This document shows, piece after piece, positions 56,805 through 64,000 of a stretch of DNA of 64,000 nucleotides. The position numbers and the translations under genes were made by a program. The notes below the pieces were generated by a model. It was given only the letters and a program-made list of their open reading frames with translations. It searched no databases and was not told the origin of the DNA. Source of the DNA: Yinghuangia aomiensis (GTDB lineage Bacteria > Actinomycetota > Actinomycetes > Streptomycetales > Streptomycetaceae); NCBI RefSeq assembly GCF_039542225.1, contig NZ_BAABHS010000008.1, positions 248,001-312,000 on the forward strand, read 5' to 3'. The stretch's first letter is position 1. Each line of letters begins with the position of its first letter.

Positions 56805-57806
56805 ATGGACCAGCGCACCCTCGGCACCACCGGCGGCGGCCTTGCCGTCTCCGCGATCGGACTGGGCTGCATGACCATGACCGGCGGCTACGGCGGTGAC
56901 CCCGACCGGCGCGACATGCTCGCGCTGCTGCACGCCGCCGTCGACGAGGGCGTCACCTTCTTCGACACCGCCGAGATCTACGGTCCGCACGCCAACGAAG
57001 AACTGGTCGGCGAGGCACTCGCTCCGTTCCGGGACCGCGTGGTGGTCGCCACCAAGTTCGCCTTCGCCGTCGACCCGGAAACGCGCACCGACACCGGCCG
57101 GATGCTGCGCCCGGACGAGGTCGCCGCAGCCGTCGACGGATCCCTGGGCAGGCTCGGCGTCGAGGCGATCGACCTGTACTACCAACACCGCATCAACCCC
57201 GACCATCCGGTCGAGGAGTTCGTCGGCGCGGTACGGGAACTCATCCAGGCGGGCAAGGTCCGGCACTACGGCATGTCCGAAGCCGCCGCGGGCACCATCC
57301 GCCGCGCCCACGCCGTCCAGCCGGTGACCGCTGTGCAGAGCGAGTACTCGCTGTGGTGGCGCCGCCCCGAGGACGAGGTCCTGGACGTGTGCAACGAACT
57401 CGGTATCGGCTTCGTCCCCTACAGCCCGCTGGGCAAGGGCTTCCTCACCGGTGCCGTCGATGCCTCGACAACCTTCGACGCCCGCACCGACCTGCGCGCC
57501 CGGATCCCCCGCTTCGGCGCCGACGCGCGCGGCCACAACCTGGCGATGGTCGACCTGGTCAAGGCCGTCGCGGACAACAAGGGGGTCACCCCCGGGCAGG
57601 TCGCCCTGGCGTGGCTGCTGGCCCGCGCGCCGTGGATCGTCCCCATTCCCGGCACCACCAAGCCCCACCGCATGGCCGAGAACACCGCGGCCGCCGCCGT
57701 CACACTCTCCGACGACGAACTCGGCCGCCTCACCGATGCCGCCTCGACCATCGAGATCCACGGCGCCCGCTACCCCGACCACCTCGAAGCCCGCACCAAC
57801 CTGTGA
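56805..57806 (+). CDS. Aldo/keto reductase (AKR13/YhdN-type)
   Basis: A 333-residue NADPH-dependent reductase. The catalytic tetrad is visible: Asp and Tyr in Phe-Phe-Asp-Thr-Ala-Glu-Ile-Tyr-Gly, Lys in Val-Val-Ala-Thr-Lys-Phe and His in Tyr-Tyr-Gln-His-Arg. The NADP-binding end is Ile-Pro-Gly-Thr-Thr-Lys-Pro-His-Arg. Length and order are typical. CGGGAG precedes the ATG. First of a tandem pair of reductases. Confidence 0.92.
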   Translation: MDQRTLGTTGGGLAVSAIGLGCMTMTGGYGGDPDRRDMLALLHAAVDEGVTFFDTAEIYGPHANEELVGEALAPFRDRVVVATKFAFAVDPETRTDTGRMLRPDEVAAAVDGSLGRLGVEAIDLYYQHRINPDHPVEEFVGAVRELIQAGKVRHYGMSEAAAGTIRRAHAVQPVTAVQSEYSLWWRRPEDEVLDVCNELGIGFVPYSPLGKGFLTGAVDASTTFDARTDLRARIPRFGADARGHNLAMVDLVKAVADNKGVTPGQVALAWLLARAPWIVPIPGTTKPHRMAENTAAAAVTLSDDELGRLTDAASTIEIHGARYPDHLEARTNL

Positions 57807-57817
57807 AGGAAACCCCG

Positions 57818-58669
57818 ATGCAGCACGTCACCCTGAACACCGGAACCCGCATGCCCCTCGTCGGTTTCGGCGTCTACCAGATCCCGCCGGAGCAGACCGA
57901 ACAAGCAGTCACCGACGCCCTCGCCGCCGGCTACCGCCTCCTGGACACCGCAGCGGCATACGGCAACGAAGAAGCCGTCGGCCGAGCGATCAAGAACAGC
58001 GGCCTCTCGCGCGAAGACCTGTTCGTCACCACCAAGCTGTGGGTCCAAGACGCCCCCGCCGAAGCGAACACCGCCCGCGCGTTCGCGACTTCGCTCGCCA
58101 AACTCGGCCTGGAGTACGTCGACCTCTACTTGATGCACCAGCCCTACGGCGACGTCTACGGCCAGTGGCGCGCCATGGAAGCCGAGCACCGGAACGGACG
58201 CGCGAAGGCGATCGGCGTCGCGAACTTCCACCCCGACCGGCTCGTGGACCTGGTCCTCAACAACGAGGTCGCCCCGGCGGTGAACCAGATCGAGACGCAC
58301 CCGTTCTTCCAACGCGCCGCCGACCACGAGCTGATGCGCGAGCACGGCGTCCAGCACCAGTCCTGGGGAGGGTTCGCCGAAGGCCGGAACAACCTGTTCA
58401 CCCACCCCGTCCTGGCCGGGATCGGCGGGCAGCACGGCAAGTCCGTCGCCCAGGTCGTCCTGCGCTGGCTGATCCAGCGCGACATCGTCACCATCCCCAA
58501 GTCGGTGCGTGCCGACCGCATGGCCGAGAACATCGACGTCTTCGACTTCGCGCTCACCGGCGACGAGATGGCGGAGATCGCCGCGCTCGACAGCGGCGCC
58601 ACCTTGTTCTTCGACCACCACGACCCCGCGATGGTCGCCTGGCTCGCCGCACGGCGCCTGGAGAACTGA
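57818..58669 (+). CDS. Aldo/keto reductase (AKR5-type, 2,5-diketo-gluconate-reductase-like)
   Basis: A 283-residue reductase. Tetrad: Asp and Tyr in Leu-Leu-Asp-Thr-Ala-Ala-Ala-Tyr-Gly-Asn-Glu, Lys in Val-Thr-Thr-Lys-Leu-Trp-Val and His in Leu-Met-His-Gln-Pro. Cofactor site Ile-Pro-Lys-Ser-Val-Arg-x-x-Arg is typical. It starts 11 bp after the preceding reductase, with GAAGGA overlapping that stop, so co-translated. It belongs to a different AKR subfamily from its partner, so the pair is not a recent duplication. Confidence 0.92.
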   Translation: MQHVTLNTGTRMPLVGFGVYQIPPEQTEQAVTDALAAGYRLLDTAAAYGNEEAVGRAIKNSGLSREDLFVTTKLWVQDAPAEANTARAFATSLAKLGLEYVDLYLMHQPYGDVYGQWRAMEAEHRNGRAKAIGVANFHPDRLVDLVLNNEVAPAVNQIETHPFFQRAADHELMREHGVQHQSWGGFAEGRNNLFTHPVLAGIGGQHGKSVAQVVLRWLIQRDIVTIPKSVRADRMAENIDVFDFALTGDEMAEIAALDSGATLFFDHHDPAMVAWLAARRLEN

Positions 58670-59006
58670 GCCCGCACCGGTGACGGAGAACCGGCGGCCG
58701 GGCGTGCGGGTGCCGGCTCGTCGAGGAGGCCTTCGCCCGGCTGCCAGGCTTGCCAACCACCCCAGGGCTTGACCCCGACGGTGCTCACCGACACCGGTGG
58801 AGCGTCCACGTCGTTGATCCGCAACGGCAGGGCGCGTCACCTTCGGGAACCGCTGGAGGCTCGACGCCCCGGTGGGGAGGGCGAACCGACGGCTGTGCCG
58901 ACGCCATGGTCCGGCTCGTCGGCCGCACGCTCGCTCACCCGGCGGGCCCAGCGGACACTTCTCCCGTGGAGTGGGGCGGTGGTGGGGGACGACCGCGGTG
59001 ACGGTT
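58670..59006. other. Intergenic 337 bp between convergent genes
   Basis: No frame with credible composition was found. It must contain termination signals for the reductases and the ATPase gene, but no perfect hairpin was spotted. Confidence 0.4.
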
Positions 59007-59393
59007 TTACCGTCGGGTGTGGGGGGTGTGCAGGCTTGTGGTGAGGGCGTCGACGATCAGCAGGCCGTAGCCGCCGTGGACGGAGGGGTGCGTCCGGCGG
59101 GGTGGGGCGGGCGAGGTGTCGTGGACGGTGACGGCGTCGCGGCTGGCATCGAGGGTCTGGCGACAGGGGCCGGGCGCGTGGCGCGTGGCGTTCGCCATCA
59201 GCTCACTCGTGACCAGGATGGTGTCGGCCGCGGCCCCGGCGGGCAGCAGGCCTTGGTCAGCGAGCGCGTCGAGGAACCCGCGGGCACAGGTACGGCCGCG
59301 GCGGGTGGATCCAGGGGCCCCGTCCAGGTCCAAGGCCAGCCGAGTGGCCGCCCCACACGCCCTGTGCTCGGAAGCGTTGTTCGCGGAGGCCAT
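59007..59393 (-). CDS. RsbW-like ATP-binding anti-sigma-type regulator
   Basis: A 128-residue HATPase_c_2 protein. N-box: Val-Thr-Ser-Glu-Leu-Met-Ala-Asn-Ala-Thr-Arg-His-Ala. The G1 region is shortened (Val-His-Asp-Thr-Ser-Pro), and G2 is His-Gly-Gly-Tyr-Gly-Leu-Leu-Ile-Val. This architecture is very common in Streptomyces, where such kinases partner anti-anti-sigma proteins or act in developmental control. A Cys-rich start (Ala-Cys-Gly, Thr-Cys-Ala-Arg) is seen. No partner gene adjoins. Confidence 0.82.
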   Translation of the reverse strand: MASANNASEHRACGAATRLALDLDGAPGSTRRGRTCARGFLDALADQGLLPAGAAADTILVTSELMANATRHAPGPCRQTLDASRDAVTVHDTSPAPPRRTHPSVHGGYGLLIVDALTTSLHTPHTRR

Positions 59394-59739
59394 GGACGGT
59401 GGCTACCCGGCCGGGCGGATTGCAGACACCGGGCACGCTGGTCGATCCTCAGGCTCTCTGTCGCGCGGTCGTGACAGGCAGGTTGCGGCTGAGCCGCGTG
59501 CGCAGGCCGCGCAGGGCTCACTTCCCGGCGGATGCGTGCGGCGGCTTCCACGGCGGTGCCGGTCAGGCGCGCCCGTTCGAAGCAGCCGTCACACTGGCCG
59601 CTATACCTCTCTGGCCCAGACCAGGCGGCCCTCCCGAGCGGCGCGCGGGCCCCGCTCGGCCTGACGTTTGGCAGGGGGGCTTGGGAGGGCGTCGGGCCCG
59701 GTGTCAGGCCCGGCGGGAGTTGACGGCACGCCCTGGGCG
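59394..59739. other. Intergenic 346 bp, nothing recognised
   Basis: Frames on both strands are shadows of high-GC sequence. It holds the promoter for the ATPase gene on the left and the end of the sugar operon on the right. Confidence 0.4.
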
Positions 59740-60960
59740 TCAGGCCGCCACCGGCGTCCACAGGCTGCCGTTGGCCGCGCTGGTCTCCACCGCCGCCAGC
59801 ACCCGTTGCACCCGCAGGCCGTCGTCGAAGGACGGCTCGGGCGTCGTACCGGACGCGATGGCCTCGATCAGGTCGCGGGCCTGGTGGGTGAAGCTGTGCT
59901 CGTAGCCGAGACCGTGGCCGGGCGGCCACCAGACGGCGGTGTACGGGTGGGTGGGATCGGTGACCGGGATGCGGCGGAACCCGGCGGTGGCCGGCGGCTC
60001 CTCGTGGTCGTGGAACCACAGTTCGTTCATCGCCTCGAAGTCGAACGCCACGCTGCCGCGCGAGCCGTTGAGTTCGATGCTCAGCGCGTTCTTGCGGCCG
60101 CTGGCGAACCGGGTGGCCTCGAACGTCGCGAGTGCGCCCCCGGCGGTACGGGCCAGGAAAATGGCCGCATCGTCGACCGTCACCGTGCCGATCCCGGTGC
60201 CCGTACCCCCGCGGCCCTCGCCGGCCCGGGCCCCGATGCCCGTGGCCGCCGCACCCAGCGGGCGTTCGCGGATGAACGTCTCGGTGATCGCACTGACTCC
60301 GGTGATGTGATCACCCGTCAGGAACTCGGCGAGATCGACGATATGCGCACCGATGTCGCCGAGTGCCCCCGAACCGGCCTGCTCGCGCACGAGACGCCAC
60401 ACCAGCGGGTGCTCGGGATCGACGATCCAGTCCTGCAGGTAGCGCGCGCGGACATGACGGAGCGTGCCGAGCCGGCCCTCGGCGACGAGCGACCGGGCCA
60501 GCGACAGCGCGGGAACCCGCCGGTAGTTGAAACCGACCATCGCCAGCACGCCGTGCCCGGCCGCCTTGGCCGCCGCCCGTGCCATCGCCTCGGCCTCGGC
60601 GGGGGAGTTCGCCAGCGGCTTCTCGCACAACACGTGTTTGCCCGCCTCCAACGCGGCGATGGCGATCTCCGCGTGCGACGACCCCTGCGTGCAGATGTCG
60701 ATCAGTGCGATGTCGTCACGGTCCAGGAGTTCGCGCCAATCCGTGCTCGCTTCGGCCCAGCCGAGACGGGCCGCGGCGGCCTCGACGCGGGTCGCGTCCC
60801 GGCCGGCCACGACACGCATCTCCGGCCGCAGCGGCAGGTCGAAGAAGGCGTCCACAGAGCGCCATGCGTGGGAGTGGACCCGGCCCATGAACGCGTGACC
60901 GACCATGCCGATGCCCAGCAGCGGGCGGGCGGTTCGGGAGCCTTGGGAAAGTGACGACAT
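59740..60960 (-). CDS. Gfo/Idh/MocA family oxidoreductase
   Basis: A 406-residue NAD(P)-dependent sugar or cyclitol dehydrogenase. Rossmann start Leu-Gly-Ile-Gly-Met-Val-Gly-His-Ala-Phe-Met-Gly, the family lysine in Cys-Glu-Lys-Pro-Leu-Ala, and Asp-x-Gly-x-His (Gly-Asp-Ile-Gly-Ala-His-Ile-Val-Asp) are present. An unusual Gly/Thr-rich insert (Gly-Arg-Gly-Gly-Thr-Gly-Thr-Gly-Ile) sits near residue 245. It is downstream of, and co-directional with, a ribose-type ABC transporter, so it probably oxidises the imported sugar or inositol. AAAGG precedes the ATG at 60960. Confidence 0.92.
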   Translation of the reverse strand: MSSLSQGSRTARPLLGIGMVGHAFMGRVHSHAWRSVDAFFDLPLRPEMRVVAGRDATRVEAAAARLGWAEASTDWRELLDRDDIALIDICTQGSSHAEIAIAALEAGKHVLCEKPLANSPAEAEAMARAAAKAAGHGVLAMVGFNYRRVPALSLARSLVAEGRLGTLRHVRARYLQDWIVDPEHPLVWRLVREQAGSGALGDIGAHIVDLAEFLTGDHITGVSAITETFIRERPLGAAATGIGARAGEGRGGTGTGIGTVTVDDAAIFLARTAGGALATFEATRFASGRKNALSIELNGSRGSVAFDFEAMNELWFHDHEEPPATAGFRRIPVTDPTHPYTAVWWPPGHGLGYEHSFTHQARDLIEAIASGTTPEPSFDDGLRVQRVLAAVETSAANGSLWTPVAA

Positions 60961-61037
60961 GGGTGCCTTTCGGTTCGGGACGCCTGCATGCGACACACGC
61001 GGCGGCGGTCGGAACCCCGATCGCCGCCGCGGGTGGG

Positions 61038-62093
61038 CTACGAGAACGCAGTGGGCAGATAGCGGTCGACGTTCTCCTTGGTGACCACCGCCGAGTAGGT
61101 GGTGATCGACGCGGGCACTTCCAATTCGGCGAGGTCGCCGGGCGACTTCGCCTGCCCGATCATGCGCGCCAGGATGATCGCCGACGATGCCATGCTCGGC
61201 GGGTACAACACGGTGGCCTTGAGCGGCGTGTTGTCCGCCCTGATGTCCTCCATGGCCTTCTTCGACCCCGCGCCGCCGACCATCAGGAACTCGTTGTCCC
61301 GGCCGGCCTGCTTGATCGCCGCCATGACGCCGATGCCCTGGTCGTCGTCGTGGTTCCACATCGCGTCGATCTTCCCGTTGGCCTGCAGCAACTGCGTCGC
61401 CACGCGCTGCCCGACCGCCGCGGTGAAGTCCGCGGCCTGGCGGGCGGCCACCTTCATGCCGGCCGCCTCCAGCGCGTCGCGGAAACCCTGGCTGCGCTGC
61501 TGCGTCAGCTCCAGGTTGTCGAGGCCGGCCACCTCGACCACGACCGGGTTCGCCTTGCCGGCTTGCTTCATGCGCGACGCGATGTAGGTGCCGGCGTTGA
61601 CGCCCATGCCGTAGTTGTCGCCGCCGATCCAGGTGCGGTACGACAGCGCGTTCGCAAAGACGCGGTCCAGGTTGACGACCGGAATACCGCCCTCCATCGC
61701 CCGCCGCGCCACCGCGGTGAGAGCCTTGCCGTCGTAGGGCAGGATCACCAGCACATCGACCTTGGCGTCGATCAGCGTCTGTACCTGCTGGATCTGCTGG
61801 TTGACGTCGTTGGTGCCCTCGGTGGCCTTGAGTGTGACGTCGGCGAACTGCTTGGCCTGCGCCTTGGCGTTGAGGCTGACCGCGCCCGTCCAGCCGTGGT
61901 CCGCGGCGGGCGCCGAGAAGCCGATCGTGACGGGCTTGGCGGGCGCCTCGGGGCTGCCCGAGTCGGACGCCGGCGCCTTGACCTGCGGGCCGGTGTCGTC
62001 GTCCGACGAGTTGCCGGTACAGCCCGCGAGGAGGGCGCCCGCGCCGAGCGCGGCGCCGCCGAACAGAAAGCCTCTGCGATGGAGCTGGGACAT
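61038..62093 (-). CDS. Sugar ABC transporter substrate-binding lipoprotein (RbsB-like)
   Basis: A 351-residue exported binding protein: His-Arg-Arg-Gly-Phe-Leu-Phe Tat-like start, hydrophobic core and lipobox Leu-Leu-Ala-Gly-Cys, then a Ser/Asp linker and a type-1 periplasmic-binding fold (Asn-Gln-Gln-Ile-Gln-Gln-Val-Gln-Thr-Leu-Ile-Asp, Val-Leu-Val-Ile-Leu-Pro, Trp-Asn-His-Asp-Asp-Asp-Gln-Gly). The ATG at 62093 has GGGAG upstream and gives the proper signal. It lies between the permease and dehydrogenase genes in one operon. Ligand is probably a pentose, hexose or inositol. Confidence 0.92.
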   Translation of the reverse strand: MSQLHRRGFLFGGAALGAGALLAGCTGNSSDDDTGPQVKAPASDSGSPEAPAKPVTIGFSAPAADHGWTGAVSLNAKAQAKQFADVTLKATEGTNDVNQQIQQVQTLIDAKVDVLVILPYDGKALTAVARRAMEGGIPVVNLDRVFANALSYRTWIGGDNYGMGVNAGTYIASRMKQAGKANPVVVEVAGLDNLELTQQRSQGFRDALEAAGMKVAARQAADFTAAVGQRVATQLLQANGKIDAMWNHDDDQGIGVMAAIKQAGRDNEFLMVGGAGSKKAMEDIRADNTPLKATVLYPPSMASSAIILARMIGQAKSPGDLAELEVPASITTYSAVVTKENVDRYLPTAFS

Positions 62094-62202
62094 GGCTGAC
62101 TCCCGAAGGGACAAGGGTTTGGGGACCGGGCGGGGTTGCGCCGAACGACGTGGGCCGGGTTGCGTAGGTCGGAGGGCGGGGTTCGGTCGCCCGCGGCCTG
62201 GC

Positions 62203-63309
62203 TTAGGCGGGCATGTGGCGGCGGACGCCGCCCCAGCGCTGGATCAACAGCACCGCGAGGATGATCAGGCCCTTGGCGATCTGCTGGATCGGCGAGGCGA
62301 GGTTGTTGAGGATGAACAGGTCCTGGATGGTGGTGAACACCAGGACGCCGAGGATCGATCCCACGACCGACCCGAAGCCGCCGGTGAGCAGCGTCCCGCC
62401 GATCACCACGGCGGCTATCGCGTCGAGTTCGTAGAGTTGGCCGTGCGTACTCGCGCCGGTGTTCGCCTGCGCGGTCAGCATGATCGAGGCGATGCCGCAG
62501 CACAGCCCGGACACCACGTACAGCAGGCAGGTGTGCAGGCGGACGTTGATGCCCGCCAGCCTGGCCGCCTCCGGGTTGCCGCCGACCGCGAACGTCCGCC
62601 GGCCGAACGTGGTGCGGTTCAGCACGATCCAGCCCGCCACCACGACGACCAGGAAAAGGTACACGTGCATCGGGATGCCGAAGTACTTGTCCTCCGCGAT
62701 CCGCAGGAATCCCTCGACGTCGACGAGTTGCGACTTGCGGTCGGAGATCTGCTCGGCGAGGCCGCGTGCCGACACGCTCACCGCGAGGGTGACGATGAAC
62801 GCCACCAGCCCGCCGAATGCGATCAACAGCCCGTTGAGCAGGCCGCATACGACACCGACCACGATGGCGGTGAACACCATGCCGAACAGGCCGGTGTCCT
62901 GGGTCGCGACGGTCGTCGACCACACCGAAGAGAGCGCGATCAGCGCGCCCACCGACAGGTCGATGCCGCCGCCGATGATGACGAACGTCATGCCCACGGT
63001 GATCACTCCGACGACGGCCGCGAGGGACAGGATCGTCACCATGTTGCTGCTGGTCGCGAAGCGGTCCCCTTTGGTGGCCAGGCCGATCACGAACAGCAGG
63101 GCCAGGGCGACCAGCAGCGCGATGTGCTGCCGGGCGCCCGACGCGCCGGCGTGCGCGAACAGGAAGCCGAGCGGCCCGCGCCGGGCCCCGCCCACGTCGC
63201 GGTCGGCATCGACGGCCGGGGCCGGCCGGGGCGTCTTCGGCGAGTCGGGGAACCTTTCGTCGGTCGCGGGGTCGTCGGCGGCGGGGTCGTCCCGTACGTC
63301 GCGGTTCAC
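62203..63309 (-). CDS. Sugar ABC transporter permease (RbsC-like)
   Basis: A 368-residue membrane protein with about ten spans after a 45-residue Asp/Pro-rich cytoplasmic start. BPD_transp_2 hallmarks: Gly-Gly-Gly-Ile-Asp-Leu-Ser-Val-Gly-Ala, Gly-Gly-Asn-Pro-Glu-Ala-Ala-Arg-Leu-Ala-Gly-Ile and Gly-Gly-Thr-Leu-Leu-Thr-Gly-Gly-Phe-Gly. The GTG at 63309 overlaps the upstream ATPase stop (GTGA), indicating coupled translation. Confidence 0.93.
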   Translation of the reverse strand: MNRDVRDDPAADDPATDERFPDSPKTPRPAPAVDADRDVGGARRGPLGFLFAHAGASGARQHIALLVALALLFVIGLATKGDRFATSSNMVTILSLAAVVGVITVGMTFVIIGGGIDLSVGALIALSSVWSTTVATQDTGLFGMVFTAIVVGVVCGLLNGLLIAFGGLVAFIVTLAVSVSARGLAEQISDRKSQLVDVEGFLRIAEDKYFGIPMHVYLFLVVVVAGWIVLNRTTFGRRTFAVGGNPEAARLAGINVRLHTCLLYVVSGLCCGIASIMLTAQANTGASTHGQLYELDAIAAVVIGGTLLTGGFGSVVGSILGVLVFTTIQDLFILNNLASPIQQIAKGLIILAVLLIQRWGGVRRHMPA

Positions 63310-64000
63310 AGGCTGCTGCCTTCCATGACCAGGTCCAGTACGCGGTGTTCGTCCAACTCGTCCGCGGGAGCGCACTCGACGATGCGGCCGTCCCGGATCA
63401 CCAGAACCCGTTCGGACAACCCGAGGACCTCGGGGATCTCGCTCGAGACGACCACGATCGCGATGCCGCTGTCGGCGAGCGCGCGCATCTGCGCGTACAG
63501 CTCGCTGCGCGCCCCGATGTCGACGCCACGGGTGGGCTCGTCCAGCAGCAGGAGCCGACAACCGTGCAGCAACCAGCGTGCCAGCACCGCCTTTTGCTGG
63601 TTTCCGCCGGACAACGTGCGGATCGGGCGGTGCGGGTCGGCCGGCCGGATGTCGAGGGCCGCGGCCTGCCGACGGGCGTCCTCGGTCTCGCGGCGCCGGT
63701 CGAGCCAGCCGAACCGCGCATACCGGCTCAGCGACGCGACGGTGATGTTGCGTCCGACCGTGTCGAGCATCACCAGGCCCTGGGACTTGCGCTCTTCGGG
63801 GGCCAGGCCCATGCCGCGCCGAACCGCCGTGTGGACGCTGCCGGGGCGCAGCGGCACACCGTCCAGGATGACGCGGCCCGAAGTCGGCCGGAGGGCACCG
63901 TAGATCGCCGCCAGGATCTCCGAACGTCCCGAGCCCACCAGACCGGCGAGGCCGACGACCTCCCCGGCGTGCACGGAGAAGGACACGTCGTCGAAGCGGC
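63306..64000 (-). CDS. Sugar ABC transporter ATP-binding protein (RbsA-like), 5' cut by window end
   Basis: The C-terminal 230 residues of a double-ATPase sugar importer subunit. This second domain has the typical degenerate Walker A (Gly-Leu-Val-Gly-Ser-Gly-Arg-Ser-Glu), Glu-Glu-Arg-Lys-x-x-Gly-Leu, signature Leu-Ser-Gly-Gly-Asn-Gln-Gln-Lys, Walker B Leu-Leu-Leu-Leu-Asp-Glu-Pro-Thr-Arg-Gly-Val-Asp and Ser-Ser-Glu-Ile-Pro-Glu of the RbsA/MglA class. The frame is open to the right edge. It is the first visible gene of the operon toward 59740. Confidence 0.93.
   Translation of the reverse strand, partial: RFDDVSFSVHAGEVVGLAGLVGSGRSEILAAIYGALRPTSGRVILDGVPLRPGSVHTAVRRGMGLAPEERKSQGLVMLDTVGRNITVASLSRYARFGWLDRRRETEDARRQAAALDIRPADPHRPIRTLSGGNQQKAVLARWLLHGCRLLLLDEPTRGVDIGARSELYAQMRALADSGIAIVVVSSEIPEVLGLSERVLVIRDGRIVECAPADELDEHRVLDLVMEGSSL

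Noticed and set aside
1..64000. tRNA, rRNA and well-known riboswitches
   Set aside because: No CCA-ended cloverleaf, rRNA core sequence or riboswitch consensus was noticed by eye. A tRNA/Rfam scan would be needed to exclude weak cases.

Overview
The window is very GC-rich, and its features are those of a soil actinomycete close to Streptomyces and its relatives: many GTG starts, Tat-type and lipobox signal peptides, numerous TetR, MerR, GntR and MmyB-type regulators, SpoIIE/RsbW-type signalling proteins, and several genes that appear to be transcribed without a leader. Species cannot be told from the sequence. No rRNA, tRNA or CRISPR array was seen.

Region 1 (1-10957) is an amino-sugar catabolic island. 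A divergent GntR/FCD repressor faces a seven-gene operon: a family-5 (peptide-type) ABC transporter, an N-acetylneuraminate-lyase-like aldolase, a ROK kinase, NanE epimerase and a SIS-domain sugar isomerase/deaminase. Together they read as uptake of sialic acid or a related sugar and its conversion to central amino-sugar phosphates. Region 2 (11-18.5 kb) holds unlinked genes: an M24 peptidase, a frameshifted unknown, a WD40 protein, a lipoprotein, a VanX-like M15 peptidase and a MerR-methyltransferase fusion.

Region 3 (18.9-26.8 kb) is a glycopeptide-resistance locus: vanK, an extra murF, vanHAX and vanRS in four transcription blocks. Five start sites (vanK leader, murF, vanH, vanR, vanS) share one promoter architecture: a 17-bp box of two half-sites 11 bp apart, 10 bp, a -10-like hexamer, then 6-8 bp to an ATG. 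This is a candidate VanR box and regulon. No glycopeptide biosynthesis genes are visible.

Region 4 (26.9-40.9 kb) is a mosaic: TetR/TauD, a secreted beta-helix protein, hydrolases, an ISAs1-type transposase remnant beside an atypical-composition stretch with a phosphodiester-glycosidase-like protein, an aconitase-family remnant, an orphan hoxX, and a DUF1772/TetR pair with twin operators. Region 5 (41.4-48.4 kb) pairs a trypco2-like protein with a trypsin/STAND-NTPase/multi-membrane-span protein, the best candidate for an uncharacterised conflict or sensing system. A 984-residue GAF/PAS/SpoIIE-phosphatase/HATPase protein with a changed metal-site motif follows. Region 6 (48.5-59.4 kb) holds a secreted trypsin, an orphan binding protein, NTF2/SnoaL-fold proteins with TetR, an ACP-like protein without its carrier serine, an MmyB-type regulator and two aldo-keto reductases. 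Region 7 (59.7-64 kb) is a ribose/inositol-type ABC transporter operon with a Gfo/Idh/MocA dehydrogenase, cut by the window end.
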